Below are positions 43,010 through 51,910 of a stretch of 64,000 bases of DNA, one piece after another; the stretch's first letter is position 1; each line of letters starts with the position of its first letter. Under the pieces are notes generated by a model. That model was given only the letters and a program-made list of their open reading frames with translations. It had not been told where the DNA came from and made no database searches. The stretch is from Chitinophaga filiformis. Lineage in GTDB: Bacteria > Bacteroidota > Bacteroidia > Chitinophagales > Chitinophagaceae. The stretch spans positions 496,001 through 560,000 of the forward strand of contig NZ_JAKIRP010000001.1 of NCBI RefSeq assembly GCF_021646545.1, written 5' to 3'. Both the position numbers and the translations under genes were made by a program.

Positions 43010-43573
43010 TTATCTGGCAATACTCAGAAATATCAACAGGTAAATCCATAACCCATCCACAAAATGCCAATATGTGGCTGCTACTTCTATGGGAACCGGA
43101 CTATAAGTACGGATCCTGGTACGGAAGGCCCTGCCAAACATAATCAGCAGTGCAACAACACCACCCAGCACGTGCAACAGGTGTACACTTACTATCACGT
43201 AAATGAAAGATACAGATGCTGGTCCGCTTAACGGAAGCCCCATATCAGTCATCTGTTTGAAACCAATCCACTGACACGCCGCAAAAGCCACTCCCAGTAC
43301 TGCGGTCAGCGTGATCAGCTGCTTATACCGCTGCATGTTCCTGTTACGGAACTGTTTTACCGCCATCTGTATGGTTGCACTGCTGGTCAGGATAACTGCA
43401 GTGGAGATCCAGAAGATAACCGGTAACTGGAAGGTGAACCAGTTTGCCTGCGCACGCTTTACTACATACGCACTCGTAAACCCGATGAACATCATGGTAA
43501 TACTACCCATTGCTATCCATAGGGAATATTTATGCGGATGTATTTTTTTTCGTTGTAAGCTCATTGCGTCCAT
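43010..43573 (-). CDS. Cytochrome c oxidase subunit III, second copy
   Basis: 187 residues from the ATG at 43573; the longer frame begins inside ctaB. Five helices, with landmarks SLWIAMGSITMMFIGFTSAYV (about 17-37), WFTFQLPVIFWISTAVILTS (about 45-64), SFIYVIVSVHLLHVLGG (about 124-140) and YWHFVDGLWIYLLIFLSIAR at the C-terminus. It is shorter and divergent from the neighbouring copy. Whether it is a second subunit III or an accessory subunit of the same complex cannot be told from sequence. Confidence 0.88.
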   Translation of the reverse strand: MDAMSLQRKKIHPHKYSLWIAMGSITMMFIGFTSAYVVKRAQANWFTFQLPVIFWISTAVILTSSATIQMAVKQFRNRNMQRYKQLITLTAVLGVAFAACQWIGFKQMTDMGLPLSGPASVSFIYVIVSVHLLHVLGGVVALLIMFGRAFRTRIRTYSPVPIEVAATYWHFVDGLWIYLLIFLSIAR

Positions 43574-43595
43574 CACTCCTTGTTTCAAAAATTGA

Positions 43596-44498
43596 CTATC
43601 CGATCTTGTCAAAGAGTAGTGCAAACTCCATGACCATCAAATAAATATATGAACCAAACATCAGCTTTCTGGCGGCAGGTACATCACATTTCCTATACAG
43701 GTTAAATGCACGGTACAGGAAGAACAATGTTACCAGCAATACCACGATCGCAGAAACCGCGCCACTGATACGCAGATAATAAGGTAATAAACCTGCAGGG
43801 ATCAGCAACAGTGTGTAAAGAACAGCCTGTAATGCGATCAGCTTGTTAGGTTCACCGCCAGCGGGTAACAGTTTGAACCCAGCCCTGGTGTAGTCCTTAT
43901 AACCTATCCAGGCGATAGCCCAGAAGTGAGGGAACTGCCACAGGAATTGGATAGCAAATAATGCCCATCCGCCTTCACCTATTGCATTGGCGCCTCCGGC
44001 CCATCCGATGAGCAGAGGTAATGCTCCTGGCACAGCACCCACCAGCACGGCCAGTGAGTTCCATTTTTTCCACGGCGTATATACGAATCCGTACAACACC
44101 AGGGATAGCAGGCTCAGTCCTGCACACAGCAGGTTGAAGCCCAGCGCCAGGATCACCAGTCCGGATACGCCCGTTACAATAGCCAGTATAATAGCTTCTG
44201 TATCAGACATCCGGCCGGCGGGTAAAGGGCGTACGGCTGTACGCGCCATTAGTTTATCCGTTTCTTTTTCCAGTAACTGGTTAATAGTGTTGGCAGAGCC
44301 AGACACCAGTAAGCCACCGGCAAATAAAGTAAGAACTTTTATCAGATTGAACCCGACTCCCGGCACCAGCAGATACCCCACAACACTTGAAAACACAACC
44401 ATGATAGTGAGATTAAACTTCATTAACTGAGAGTAATCCTTCACTTTACTGGCTACTGCATACGATGTCGACAATTTTATCGAGTTTTCTCTTATCAT
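43596..44498 (-). CDS. ctaB: Protoheme IX farnesyltransferase (heme O synthase)
   Basis: 300 residues and about eight or nine helices. CtaB adds a farnesyl group to heme b to give heme o, the precursor of heme a. Polyprenyltransferase motifs: ANTINQLLEKETDKLMARTAVRPLPAGR (about 72-99, with the Asp-rich Mg site in NxxxDxxxD-like NQLLEKETD) and the second region around KDYTRAGFKLLP. Its presence supplies the heme a used by CtaD, though no ctaA is in the window. The start MIRENSIKLSTSYAVASKVKD seems a little long, but no better start is evident. Confidence 0.93.
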   Translation of the reverse strand: MIRENSIKLSTSYAVASKVKDYSQLMKFNLTIMVVFSSVVGYLLVPGVGFNLIKVLTLFAGGLLVSGSANTINQLLEKETDKLMARTAVRPLPAGRMSDTEAIILAIVTGVSGLVILALGFNLLCAGLSLLSLVLYGFVYTPWKKWNSLAVLVGAVPGALPLLIGWAGGANAIGEGGWALFAIQFLWQFPHFWAIAWIGYKDYTRAGFKLLPAGGEPNKLIALQAVLYTLLLIPAGLLPYYLRISGAVSAIVVLLVTLFFLYRAFNLYRKCDVPAARKLMFGSYIYLMVMEFALLFDKIG

Positions 44499-44554
44499 TT
44501 CTTCAGCCCATTCCTACAGGTGTTATCCTGTAGTTTGCCCAAAAATTCAACTTA

Positions 44555-46381
44555 TTAATGACTTTCTTTCTCTTCGTCTGGTGACAATGGTACAGTCTGT
44601 GGTACGAAATCCTTACCATTCTTGCTGTAGTCATATGCCCAACGGTAAACTTCAGGAATTTCACCTATCCAGTTACCGTGACCAGGATTGATTGGCGTAG
44701 TCCATTCCAGTGTTGTAGCGCTCCATGGGTTAGTAGTAGTAACTTTTCTACCACGGAAGATGCTATAGAAGAAGTTGAACACGAACATCAGCTGTGCGGC
44801 GAACACCAGGATCACTACTATACTGATAAAGTGGTTCAGATCATTAAACTGTTTGAATGATTCCCAGCTGGAGTAATCGTAATACCTTCTTGGCATACCT
44901 GCCATACCTTCATAGTGCATAGGCCAGAAGATCAGGTAAGCGCCGATCAGGGTGATCCAGAAGTGAATGTAGGCTATTGTATTGTTCAGATAACGGCCAA
45001 ACATTTTAGGGAACCAGTGGTATACACCGGCGAACGTACCGAAGAACGCAGATACACCCATTACGATGTGGAAGTGCGCAATTACGAAGTATGTATCGTG
45101 CAGGTGAATATCGATAGAAGAGTTACCCAGCCAGATACCAGTCAGACCACCGGAGATGAATGTGCTCACGAAACCGATAGCGAACAGCATACCAGGCGTA
45201 AAGCGCAGGTTACCTTTCCAGATGGTAGTGAGCCAGTTGAACACCTTGATAGCAGATGGTACCGCGATCAACAATGTTAACAGTACGAAGAATGCACCCA
45301 GGAATGGATTCAGACCCGTTACGAACATATGGTGCGCCCATACCAGGAACGCCAGGATAACGATCGCGAACATAGAACCCACCATCGCGAGGTAACCGAA
45401 GATCGGCTTGCGGGAGTTAACCGCCAGGATCTCAGATACCATACCCATCGCAGGCAGGATAATGATATATACCTCAGGGTGACCGAGGAACCAGAACAAG
45501 TGTTGATACAGGATCGCGCTACCACCTTCGTTAGGCAGTGCCTTACCCGCAACGAACAGATCGGCCAGGTAGAAGCTGGTACCTGCATGACGGTCAAACA
45601 GCAGCAGGATAAAACCAGATAATAATACAGGGAAGGAAAGTACACCCAGTACGGCAGTGAAGAAGAAGCTCCAGATAGTCAGCGGCATCTTCGTCATGGT
45701 CATACCTTTAGTACGCATATTCAGGATAGTGGAGATATAGTTCAGACCACCCAGCAGCTGCGAAACAACGAACAGCGCCATACTGATCAACCATAAGTCC
45801 ATACCTATTTTAGAACCGATTGAAGCATCACCCAGCGCACTCAGTGGAGGATAAGCTGTCCAACCACCGGAAGCAGGACCTGTCTGCACGAAGAGGGAAG
45901 CCATCATCACCACGCTGGCGAGGAAGAATGCCCAGTAACTCATACAGTTCATCAGGGGAGAAGCCATATCGCGGGCACCCACCTGCAATGGAATCAGCAG
46001 GTTGGAGAAAGTACCGCTCAAACCGGCTGTTAATACAAAGAATACCAATATGGTACCATGCATGGTTACCAATGCATAGTAAGCTTCAGGAGTAATACGT
46101 CCACCTTTAGCCCAGTGACCCAGGATGCTTTCCAGCCAGGGGAAAGTAGCATCCGGGAAACCCAGTTGCAAACGGAACAGTACAGAGAAGAAAGCACCTA
46201 TGATAGCCCAGATGATACCGGTGATCAGAAATTGCTTCGCAATGGTTTTGTGGTCCAGACTGAAAACGTACTTCGAAATGAAGCCGCCCTCATGATGGTG
46301 ATCATGATCATCGTGCCCGTGATCGTGCGCGTGTACACCATGAATTACCTCCTGACTGTGCAATGTTGCTTCGTTACTCAT
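44555..46381 (-). CDS. ctaD: Cytochrome c oxidase subunit I
   Basis: 608 residues, 12 or more helices. Catalytic subunit of an aa3-type oxidase carrying heme a, heme a3 and CuB. Landmarks: GHPEVYIIILPAMGMVSE (the HPEVY His-Tyr cross-link, about 293-310), WAHHMFVTG (CuB histidines, about 343-351), HDTYFVIAHFHIVMG (heme a3 and heme a ligands, about 430-444). The N-terminus is very rich in histidine (HAHDHGHDDHDHHHEGG, about 18-34), an unusual tail shared with neighbouring subunits. It is preceded by ctaC and followed by ctaB. Confidence 0.97.
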   Translation of the reverse strand: MSNEATLHSQEVIHGVHAHDHGHDDHDHHHEGGFISKYVFSLDHKTIAKQFLITGIIWAIIGAFFSVLFRLQLGFPDATFPWLESILGHWAKGGRITPEAYYALVTMHGTILVFFVLTAGLSGTFSNLLIPLQVGARDMASPLMNCMSYWAFFLASVVMMASLFVQTGPASGGWTAYPPLSALGDASIGSKIGMDLWLISMALFVVSQLLGGLNYISTILNMRTKGMTMTKMPLTIWSFFFTAVLGVLSFPVLLSGFILLLFDRHAGTSFYLADLFVAGKALPNEGGSAILYQHLFWFLGHPEVYIIILPAMGMVSEILAVNSRKPIFGYLAMVGSMFAIVILAFLVWAHHMFVTGLNPFLGAFFVLLTLLIAVPSAIKVFNWLTTIWKGNLRFTPGMLFAIGFVSTFISGGLTGIWLGNSSIDIHLHDTYFVIAHFHIVMGVSAFFGTFAGVYHWFPKMFGRYLNNTIAYIHFWITLIGAYLIFWPMHYEGMAGMPRRYYDYSSWESFKQFNDLNHFISIVVILVFAAQLMFVFNFFYSIFRGRKVTTTNPWSATTLEWTTPINPGHGNWIGEIPEVYRWAYDYSKNGKDFVPQTVPLSPDEEKESH

Positions 46382-46490
46382 AATCGGTTCTATTTATATA
46401 AAACTGTCATCGGGGAGTACCGCTACCAGTTTATCTTATAATTTTTAAATACCTGCGTCTATTAATATTAATCTCTTCGGCTAAACAAAA

Positions 46491-47558
46491 TTAGTGTTTA
46501 GCTTCATTTACCGCCACTACTTTTTCCTGATGTGCAGAATCCGCAGCCGGAGCCGGAGTTGCCGCCGGAGCAGCTGGAGCTGCCGGTGCCGGATGAGCTA
46601 CTGCATACTGAGCTACCTGTTTTGCAGCCCATGCATCATACTCAGCCTGTGTTTCTACCACGATGTTTGCCTTCATGGAGTAGTGACCCGCACCACACAT
46701 CTGATCACAAGAGATTTCATATACGAAATCAGCATTGCCTGTTGTTTCCCTCATCTGCTTGGTTGTCTTGGTCGGAGTAAACCATAATGTAGTAGGAATA
46801 CCCGGAACAGCGTCCATCTTCAAACGGAAGTGAGACAGACCTACGTCGTGTATCACATCACGGGAACCAATGATCAGTTTTACAGGCTTGTTAACTACAA
46901 GGTGCATTTCTGTAGCCATGTAGTCGTCCTTATTCAGCTGATCTTCCCAATCCTGACCTACAGGATTGTTCGCATCATTGATATTTTTAAAGTCTTTACG
47001 ACCCAGCTGGTTGTCTTTACCCGGGTAACGGATCAACCAGTTGAACTGCTTACCGGTAATTTCAACTACCATTGCATCTTTCGGAGCATCGGAAGTGATA
47101 CGGAACCAGTGTCTTAAACCGAATGCCACCAGGATAGTGAGCGCAATAGCCGGGATAACCGTCCATATTAACTCCAGTTTATTGTTATGAGGGAAGTAAA
47201 ACGCCTGGCGTCCTTCTTTCTCCTGATATTTGAACGCGAACCAGAACAACAAGATCTGGGTGATCACAAATACGACACCTGTAATGATCAAAGTTGTTTT
47301 GATCATATCGTCGATACCCTTACCCTGCTCGGAGGCCGCTTCCATAAGAATCTTACCCTTCAAGGCTTCGTTACAATAATATACACCTATCAGGCCCAGT
47401 ACCAGGAAGGCCATCAACAGGAAACCATTTACACGGTTGGATTGCTGACGCGTTTTCTTTTCTCCCTTCAATATGGACACATACTCGCTGGCCTTCGCAA
47501 TCTGGAAGATGACTACGAATATGAGCACAACAACTAAGACTGCTAAAAATCCTGACAT
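46491..47558 (-). CDS. ctaC: Cytochrome c oxidase subunit II
   Basis: 355 residues. Three hydrophobic segments at the N-terminal side (about 5-20, 46-62 and 87-110; the first may be a cleaved signal) anchor the periplasmic CuA domain. The CuA site is clear: SHFRLKMDAVPG and SCDQMCGAGHYSM (about residues 288-300), giving Cys-x3-Cys-x3-His with Met. No cytochrome c domain is fused, so this is an aa3-type, not caa3-type, subunit II. The C-terminal 40 residues are Ala/Pro-rich and probably disordered. Divergent stretch KDNQLGRKDFKNINDANNP is an insert in the cupredoxin domain. Confidence 0.95.
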   Translation of the reverse strand: MSGFLAVLVVVLIFVVIFQIAKASEYVSILKGEKKTRQQSNRVNGFLLMAFLVLGLIGVYYCNEALKGKILMEAASEQGKGIDDMIKTTLIITGVVFVITQILLFWFAFKYQEKEGRQAFYFPHNNKLELIWTVIPAIALTILVAFGLRHWFRITSDAPKDAMVVEITGKQFNWLIRYPGKDNQLGRKDFKNINDANNPVGQDWEDQLNKDDYMATEMHLVVNKPVKLIIGSRDVIHDVGLSHFRLKMDAVPGIPTTLWFTPTKTTKQMRETTGNADFVYEISCDQMCGAGHYSMKANIVVETQAEYDAWAAKQVAQYAVAHPAPAAPAAPAATPAPAADSAHQEKVVAVNEAKH

Positions 47559-47651
47559 TGCTATTTGAAATAATTAAGTTATCTAATGCTTTTCGTTACT
47601 ACCTGTCACATCCGGTATTTGCACACCGGAATCTCCATTAATGCCCGATGA

Positions 47652-48860
47652 TCAGGTGTGGTGTATAATACTTTCTTTCAGATAAGGGTGATTCTTTGGC
47701 ACCAATGCTGCTTTAGTCAGATGGTTACTTGCCAGGAATATGATCAGACCAACGAAACCTACAGCCAGACCAGCTTCGTACCAAGGGAACACCAGGTGTC
47801 CGTAAGTACCAGGGCCTACCATCTGCCAGAAGTCCAGCCAGTGACCGAAGATGATCACGATAGAGATGAACACCATGGAAGAATAGTTACGTTTGGTATC
47901 CCGTTTCATCAGATATAATAACGGTGTGATGAAGTTAATCAGCAGGTTCAGGAAGAAGATTGGTCTCCACTCGCCCCATACGCGTGGTTTGAAGTAGACA
48001 GTTTCTTCAGGCATGTTTGCGTACCAGATCAGCATATACTGGGAGAACCAGAGGTATGTCCAGAAGATACTGAAAGCGAAAGCGAATTTACCCAGGTCAT
48101 GCAGATGCTCTTCATTTACATTCGGCAGGTAACCGTTACGTTTCAGGTAAACCAGGAACAGGATGATCAGTGCAATACCAGATACCCAGGTGCTTGCGAA
48201 GGTGTACCAGCTATACATGGTAGAGTACCAGTGAGCATCGATACTCATCAGGATCAGCCATGGAGAAGTAGAACCAACGCTCAGTGCGTAGATCACGATA
48301 AATGCACCGCACCATACAGTATTTCTCCAGATGATACGACGGCCTGTTGCTGCTGTCAGGTCCCATCCATCTTCCTGGATGGACATGTTGCGCAATTTTA
48401 TTGTAAAGAATATCCAGAGGCCGATGGTTACAAGCATGAAGCCTGTGAACATTCCTTTATTTAAGAAAGCTGATTTCCAGGTTAATATTTCATCATGTTT
48501 AACATGTTCTGCATTTACCCAGTGGTAGATATGCTCTTTTCCACCGAATACAATCAGCATAAGCACTAAGAACAGAATACCACCCAATACAGGCAGTGCC
48601 ATTGAGATAGCTTCCGGAACGCGGCGGAAACCAATCTGCCAACCGCCATGCGCCAGGGTAGTAGCTCCAATAAAGAAGGTACTTGCCAGGACTATCAGCG
48701 CAAAGAATGAACTGTTCTGGAGGAGGCCAGCCCAGAAACGTGTAGAGCCATGCTCACCATGAAATGCAAAAATTCCGATCAACAAAGTCAGCAAGCCAAT
48801 ACCCATTAACACGAAGCTGGTCGTTTTTAATCTTGCCGGTACTACAAATTGGTCCTTCAT
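47652..48860 (-). CDS. actF: Alternative complex III subunit ActF
   Basis: 402 residues with about ten hydrophobic helices. ActF and ActC are the two NrfD-like membrane subunits of alternative complex III; ActF is the second quinone-binding-type membrane subunit and lacks heme. Landmarks: HWYSTMYSWYTFASTWVSGIALIILFLVYL (about 211-240), ILTWKSAFLNKGMF, and YMLIWYANMPEETVYF (about 268-283), followed by the C-terminal helices GHWLDFWQMVGPGTYG. The first two residues of the mature part are hydrophilic. It follows actE by 39 bases. Confidence 0.93.
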   Translation of the reverse strand: MKDQFVVPARLKTTSFVLMGIGLLTLLIGIFAFHGEHGSTRFWAGLLQNSSFFALIVLASTFFIGATTLAHGGWQIGFRRVPEAISMALPVLGGILFLVLMLIVFGGKEHIYHWVNAEHVKHDEILTWKSAFLNKGMFTGFMLVTIGLWIFFTIKLRNMSIQEDGWDLTAATGRRIIWRNTVWCGAFIVIYALSVGSTSPWLILMSIDAHWYSTMYSWYTFASTWVSGIALIILFLVYLKRNGYLPNVNEEHLHDLGKFAFAFSIFWTYLWFSQYMLIWYANMPEETVYFKPRVWGEWRPIFFLNLLINFITPLLYLMKRDTKRNYSSMVFISIVIIFGHWLDFWQMVGPGTYGHLVFPWYEAGLAVGFVGLIIFLASNHLTKAALVPKNHPYLKESIIHHT

Positions 48861-48899
48861 TACTGTATATTAAAATACTTGATTGAATGCTAGTTTATC

Positions 48900-49559
48900 T
48901 TATTTAGTCGCTGTTGAATCCTGAGCCGCTGGCGCTTCTGTTGCTGCTGCTACTGCAGGAGCGGCAGGAGCTGCCTGGGTTGAGTCACTAGCCAGCACTT
49001 CTGCTGCATGCGCTCCGTTGTTCTGGAAACTACGGATATACGCAGCTATCTTCCAGCGCTGTTCTCTGTCCAGCTGACTTGCGTAACTACCCATCGCATT
49101 GAAGCCATAAGTCATTACGTGGAACAGACGTCCCTGTGAGTAGTCGGACTTAGGACCGCTGGCCAGGTTGGCCGGAGCAGCTACATAAGGACCATTACCA
49201 CCATTGTACAGCGGACCGTTACCGTCCAGCTTTGAACCATGGCAGATAGCACAGTAAATATTAAATAAACGTTTTCCTTCCTCCAGATCCGCTTTGGTGA
49301 GCATCAGTGGATTTTTTACTGCATTAGCCAGTGCGGTATCTGCCGCTTTCAGATGGTAAGGCAGCAGCTCTCCTCTTTTTACTGTTCCTTCCACTGGCTT
49401 CATGGTAGAAAGACGCTCACTATAGAACTCGTAAGCACGGGATTCAACCATATCCGGCATATAATGTGAGCCGGGTTTTCTGTTGTTCTTTCCGCATGCC
49501 GATAACAAAGCTCCACTTACCAAAGCAGCCGCGATCAATATGTTGGAAGTCCTTTTCAT
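48900..49559 (-). CDS. actE: Alternative complex III monoheme cytochrome ActE
   Basis: 219 residues from the ATG at 49559, which starts the lipoprotein signal MKRTSNILIAAALVSGALLSAC with lipobox LSAC and lipidated Cys22; the longer frame has a hydrophilic extension. One CxxCH heme site occurs in IYCAICHGSKLDGNGPLYNGG, followed by the axial-ligand region FHVMTYGFNAMGSYASQL. This is the small cytochrome that takes electrons from the pentaheme subunit and passes them on towards the oxidase. The last 30 residues are Ala-rich. Confidence 0.93.
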   Translation of the reverse strand: MKRTSNILIAAALVSGALLSACGKNNRKPGSHYMPDMVESRAYEFYSERLSTMKPVEGTVKRGELLPYHLKAADTALANAVKNPLMLTKADLEEGKRLFNIYCAICHGSKLDGNGPLYNGGNGPYVAAPANLASGPKSDYSQGRLFHVMTYGFNAMGSYASQLDREQRWKIAAYIRSFQNNGAHAAEVLASDSTQAAPAAPAVAAATEAPAAQDSTATK

Positions 49560-49638
49560 CTGTATATTATAATTCAAGCTTATGTTCTGTGTGCTCCTTC
49601 CGGGAAAATACTTCACCGGAAAGTTTTAAATTCTGAGT

Positions 49639-50235
49639 TTATGCATTAACAGCTTCTACCCGTTTGGTTTCAAACAGGCGGTCTTCACGGTCGAAACGAC
49701 CATACCACCAACCTGCTTCCGCACGCTGCTCGTTAATCTGCTGGCCGCCGATACTTGCGAGGAAGCTTTTCAGCTCTTCAGTATTGGTCTTGGCAGTTAC
49801 TTCGATCGCCATTACAAACAGATCGTCTGTCTGACGGGGATGGAAGATATGCTTCTTTACAAAAGGAGCCAGCTGACACAGGTAGCAGAATGTGAGCACC
49901 ATACCTACTGCAGAGAACAACACTGTCAACTCGAAAGTGATAGGAATGAACGCTGGCAGCGGAAAGTGTGGCTTACCACCTATATTCATAGGCCAGTCAG
50001 AGTTAAATACCCAGCTCATGCAGGATAATGCCGTAGTAGTACCGGTGATACCGTAAATGAAGCCGGCAGTGTGCAGGCTGGTTTCCCGCAGACCCAATGC
50101 GTGGTCAAGACCATGCACCGGAAATGGTGTGTACACATCGTGAATCTTGTAACCTGCAGTTCTTACTTTTTTCACTGCCGGAAACAATACCGCCTCATCA
50201 CTAAAACTTGCTACAACAAAATTTTTAACCGCCAT
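49639..50235 (-). CDS. actD: Alternative complex III subunit ActD (DUF3341)
   Basis: 198 residues with two hydrophobic helices (about 58-78 and 97-118). DUF3341 is the ActD subunit. Landmarks: VVASFSDEAVLFPAVKKVRTAGY (about 7-29), YTPFPVHGLDHALGLRETSL (about 35-54) and the helix FIYGITGTTTALSCMSWVFNSDW. The C-terminal part is cytoplasmic and ends in a ferredoxin-like fold (FVMAIEVTAKTNTEELKSF). It binds between ActC and the rest of the complex in known structures. It follows actC by 73 bases. Confidence 0.93.
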   Translation of the reverse strand: MAVKNFVVASFSDEAVLFPAVKKVRTAGYKIHDVYTPFPVHGLDHALGLRETSLHTAGFIYGITGTTTALSCMSWVFNSDWPMNIGGKPHFPLPAFIPITFELTVLFSAVGMVLTFCYLCQLAPFVKKHIFHPRQTDDLFVMAIEVTAKTNTEELKSFLASIGGQQINEQRAEAGWWYGRFDREDRLFETKRVEAVNA

Positions 50236-50308
50236 ATGTTTAAAAAATTCTTAGTCTAAAAAACGAAATCCAGATCTTTTACATGCCCGGTATTACCCGG
50301 TGATAAGA

Positions 50309-51790
50309 TTAGTTATGCGCATGCGCTACAGCACCGTGTGCATCATGATGATGATCATCGTGGTGGTGTAAACCCGCTACAAACTGTTCTGCAGGCTGCT
50401 GCTCATATTTCTCCATATCTTTCTTGAAGCTTTCACCAGATGTCTTCAGTACACTCTTGATCTCAGCTACAGCGATAACCGGGAAGTATTTAGCGAACAG
50501 GAAGAAGCAGGTAAAGAACAATCCGAAAGTACCCATGTAGAAACCTACTTCAGGCCAGGACGGACGATAGTAACTCCAGCTGGATGGCAGGTAATCGCGG
50601 TACAGTGAAGTACAGATGATCACGAAACGCTCGAACCACATACCGATGTTCACAACGATAGACATGATGAATGTTACCGCAACGTTCCTTCTCATTTTGC
50701 TGAACCAGAACACCTGCGGAGTGATCACGTTACAGGTCATCATGATCCAGTAAGACCAACCCAGCGGACCAGCTGCACGGTATTTATAGAATGTGGCAAA
50801 TTCGTAAGGAACTGCTGCATACCATGCCATGAACAACTCAGTCAGATAAGCACAACCTACAACGGAACCTGTCAGTACAATTACCTTGTTCATGGCTTCC
50901 ATGTGACCCAGGGTAATGTATTCTTCGAGTTTTAATATTTTACGTACGATGATCAGCAGGGTCTGTACCATTGCGAATCCGGAGAAGATCGCACCCGCCA
51001 CGAAGTATGGAGGGAAGATGGTAGTATGCCAACCAGGAATTACGGAAGTAGCGAAGTCAAAAGATACGATGGTGTGTACGGAGAGTACCAGTGGAGTAGA
51101 TAAACCTGCCAGTACCAGCGACAGTGCTTCATGACGTTGCCAGTGTTTGGTAGAACCAGTCCAGCCGAAAGAAGCGATACCATATAATAACTTACGCAGT
51201 TTGGTTTTAGCCCTGTCACGCACTGTTGCGAAGTCAGGGATCAGACCGGAATACCAGAACAGGAGAGATACGGTAAAGTAAGTAGAGATCGCAAACACGT
51301 CCCACAACAGCGGGGAGTTGAAGTTCACCCACAGCGGACCACGGGTGTTAGGATAAGGCAATACGAAGAAGGCCATCCATACACGACCCATGTGGAAGAT
51401 CGGGAACTGACCCGCGCACATTACCGCGAAGATGGTCATCGCTTCTGCCGCACGGTTCACCCCTGTACGCCATCCCTGACGGAACAGCAGGAGGATCGCA
51501 GAGATCAGTGTACCGGCGTGACCGATACCTACCCACCATACGAAGTTGGTGATATCCCAACCCCAACCGATAGTCTTATTCAGGTTCCACACACCTGTAC
51601 CGTAATAAACTTCCCAGGTCACGGAGAAAACACCGAATCCCAGTAACAGTAAGGAAATGAAAAAGCCCACATACCACAATTTACCAGGCTTGGCTTCAAT
51701 CGGGCTGATGATATCTTCTGTTACCTGGTGGTAATCTTTCACCCCATCAACTAATGGTTCTCTTAGTGTGGATTCGTACTTTAAATGCAT
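50309..51790 (-). CDS. actC: Alternative complex III subunit ActC (NrfD/PsrC family)
   Basis: 493 residues with ten hydrophobic helices. ActC is the main quinol-oxidising membrane subunit; NrfD/PsrC proteins oxidise menaquinol without heme. Landmarks: NKTIGWGWDITNFVWWVGIGH (about 70-90, family signature), FLVLPYPNTRGPLWVNFNSPL (about 146-166), SVHTIVSFDFATSVIPGWHTTIF (about 240-262) and MTCNVITPQVFWFSKM. The C-terminus ends in a histidine-rich tail (HHHDDHHHDAHGAVAHAHN), matching similar tails in ctaD and actB. 120 bases separate it from actB. Confidence 0.95.
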   Translation of the reverse strand: MHLKYESTLREPLVDGVKDYHQVTEDIISPIEAKPGKLWYVGFFISLLLLGFGVFSVTWEVYYGTGVWNLNKTIGWGWDITNFVWWVGIGHAGTLISAILLLFRQGWRTGVNRAAEAMTIFAVMCAGQFPIFHMGRVWMAFFVLPYPNTRGPLWVNFNSPLLWDVFAISTYFTVSLLFWYSGLIPDFATVRDRAKTKLRKLLYGIASFGWTGSTKHWQRHEALSLVLAGLSTPLVLSVHTIVSFDFATSVIPGWHTTIFPPYFVAGAIFSGFAMVQTLLIIVRKILKLEEYITLGHMEAMNKVIVLTGSVVGCAYLTELFMAWYAAVPYEFATFYKYRAAGPLGWSYWIMMTCNVITPQVFWFSKMRRNVAVTFIMSIVVNIGMWFERFVIICTSLYRDYLPSSWSYYRPSWPEVGFYMGTFGLFFTCFFLFAKYFPVIAVAEIKSVLKTSGESFKKDMEKYEQQPAEQFVAGLHHHDDHHHDAHGAVAHAHN

Positions 51791-51910
51791 AATTCTTTAA
51801 GCTTTAACCCCTACGCCTGCACCTGGATGCAGAATAAGGAGCTTTAATTGTTCTAAACTTAAAACTTTATCTCTCTGTTAATCTTTCTTTCTAATCAGCT
51901 CAACCCTCGC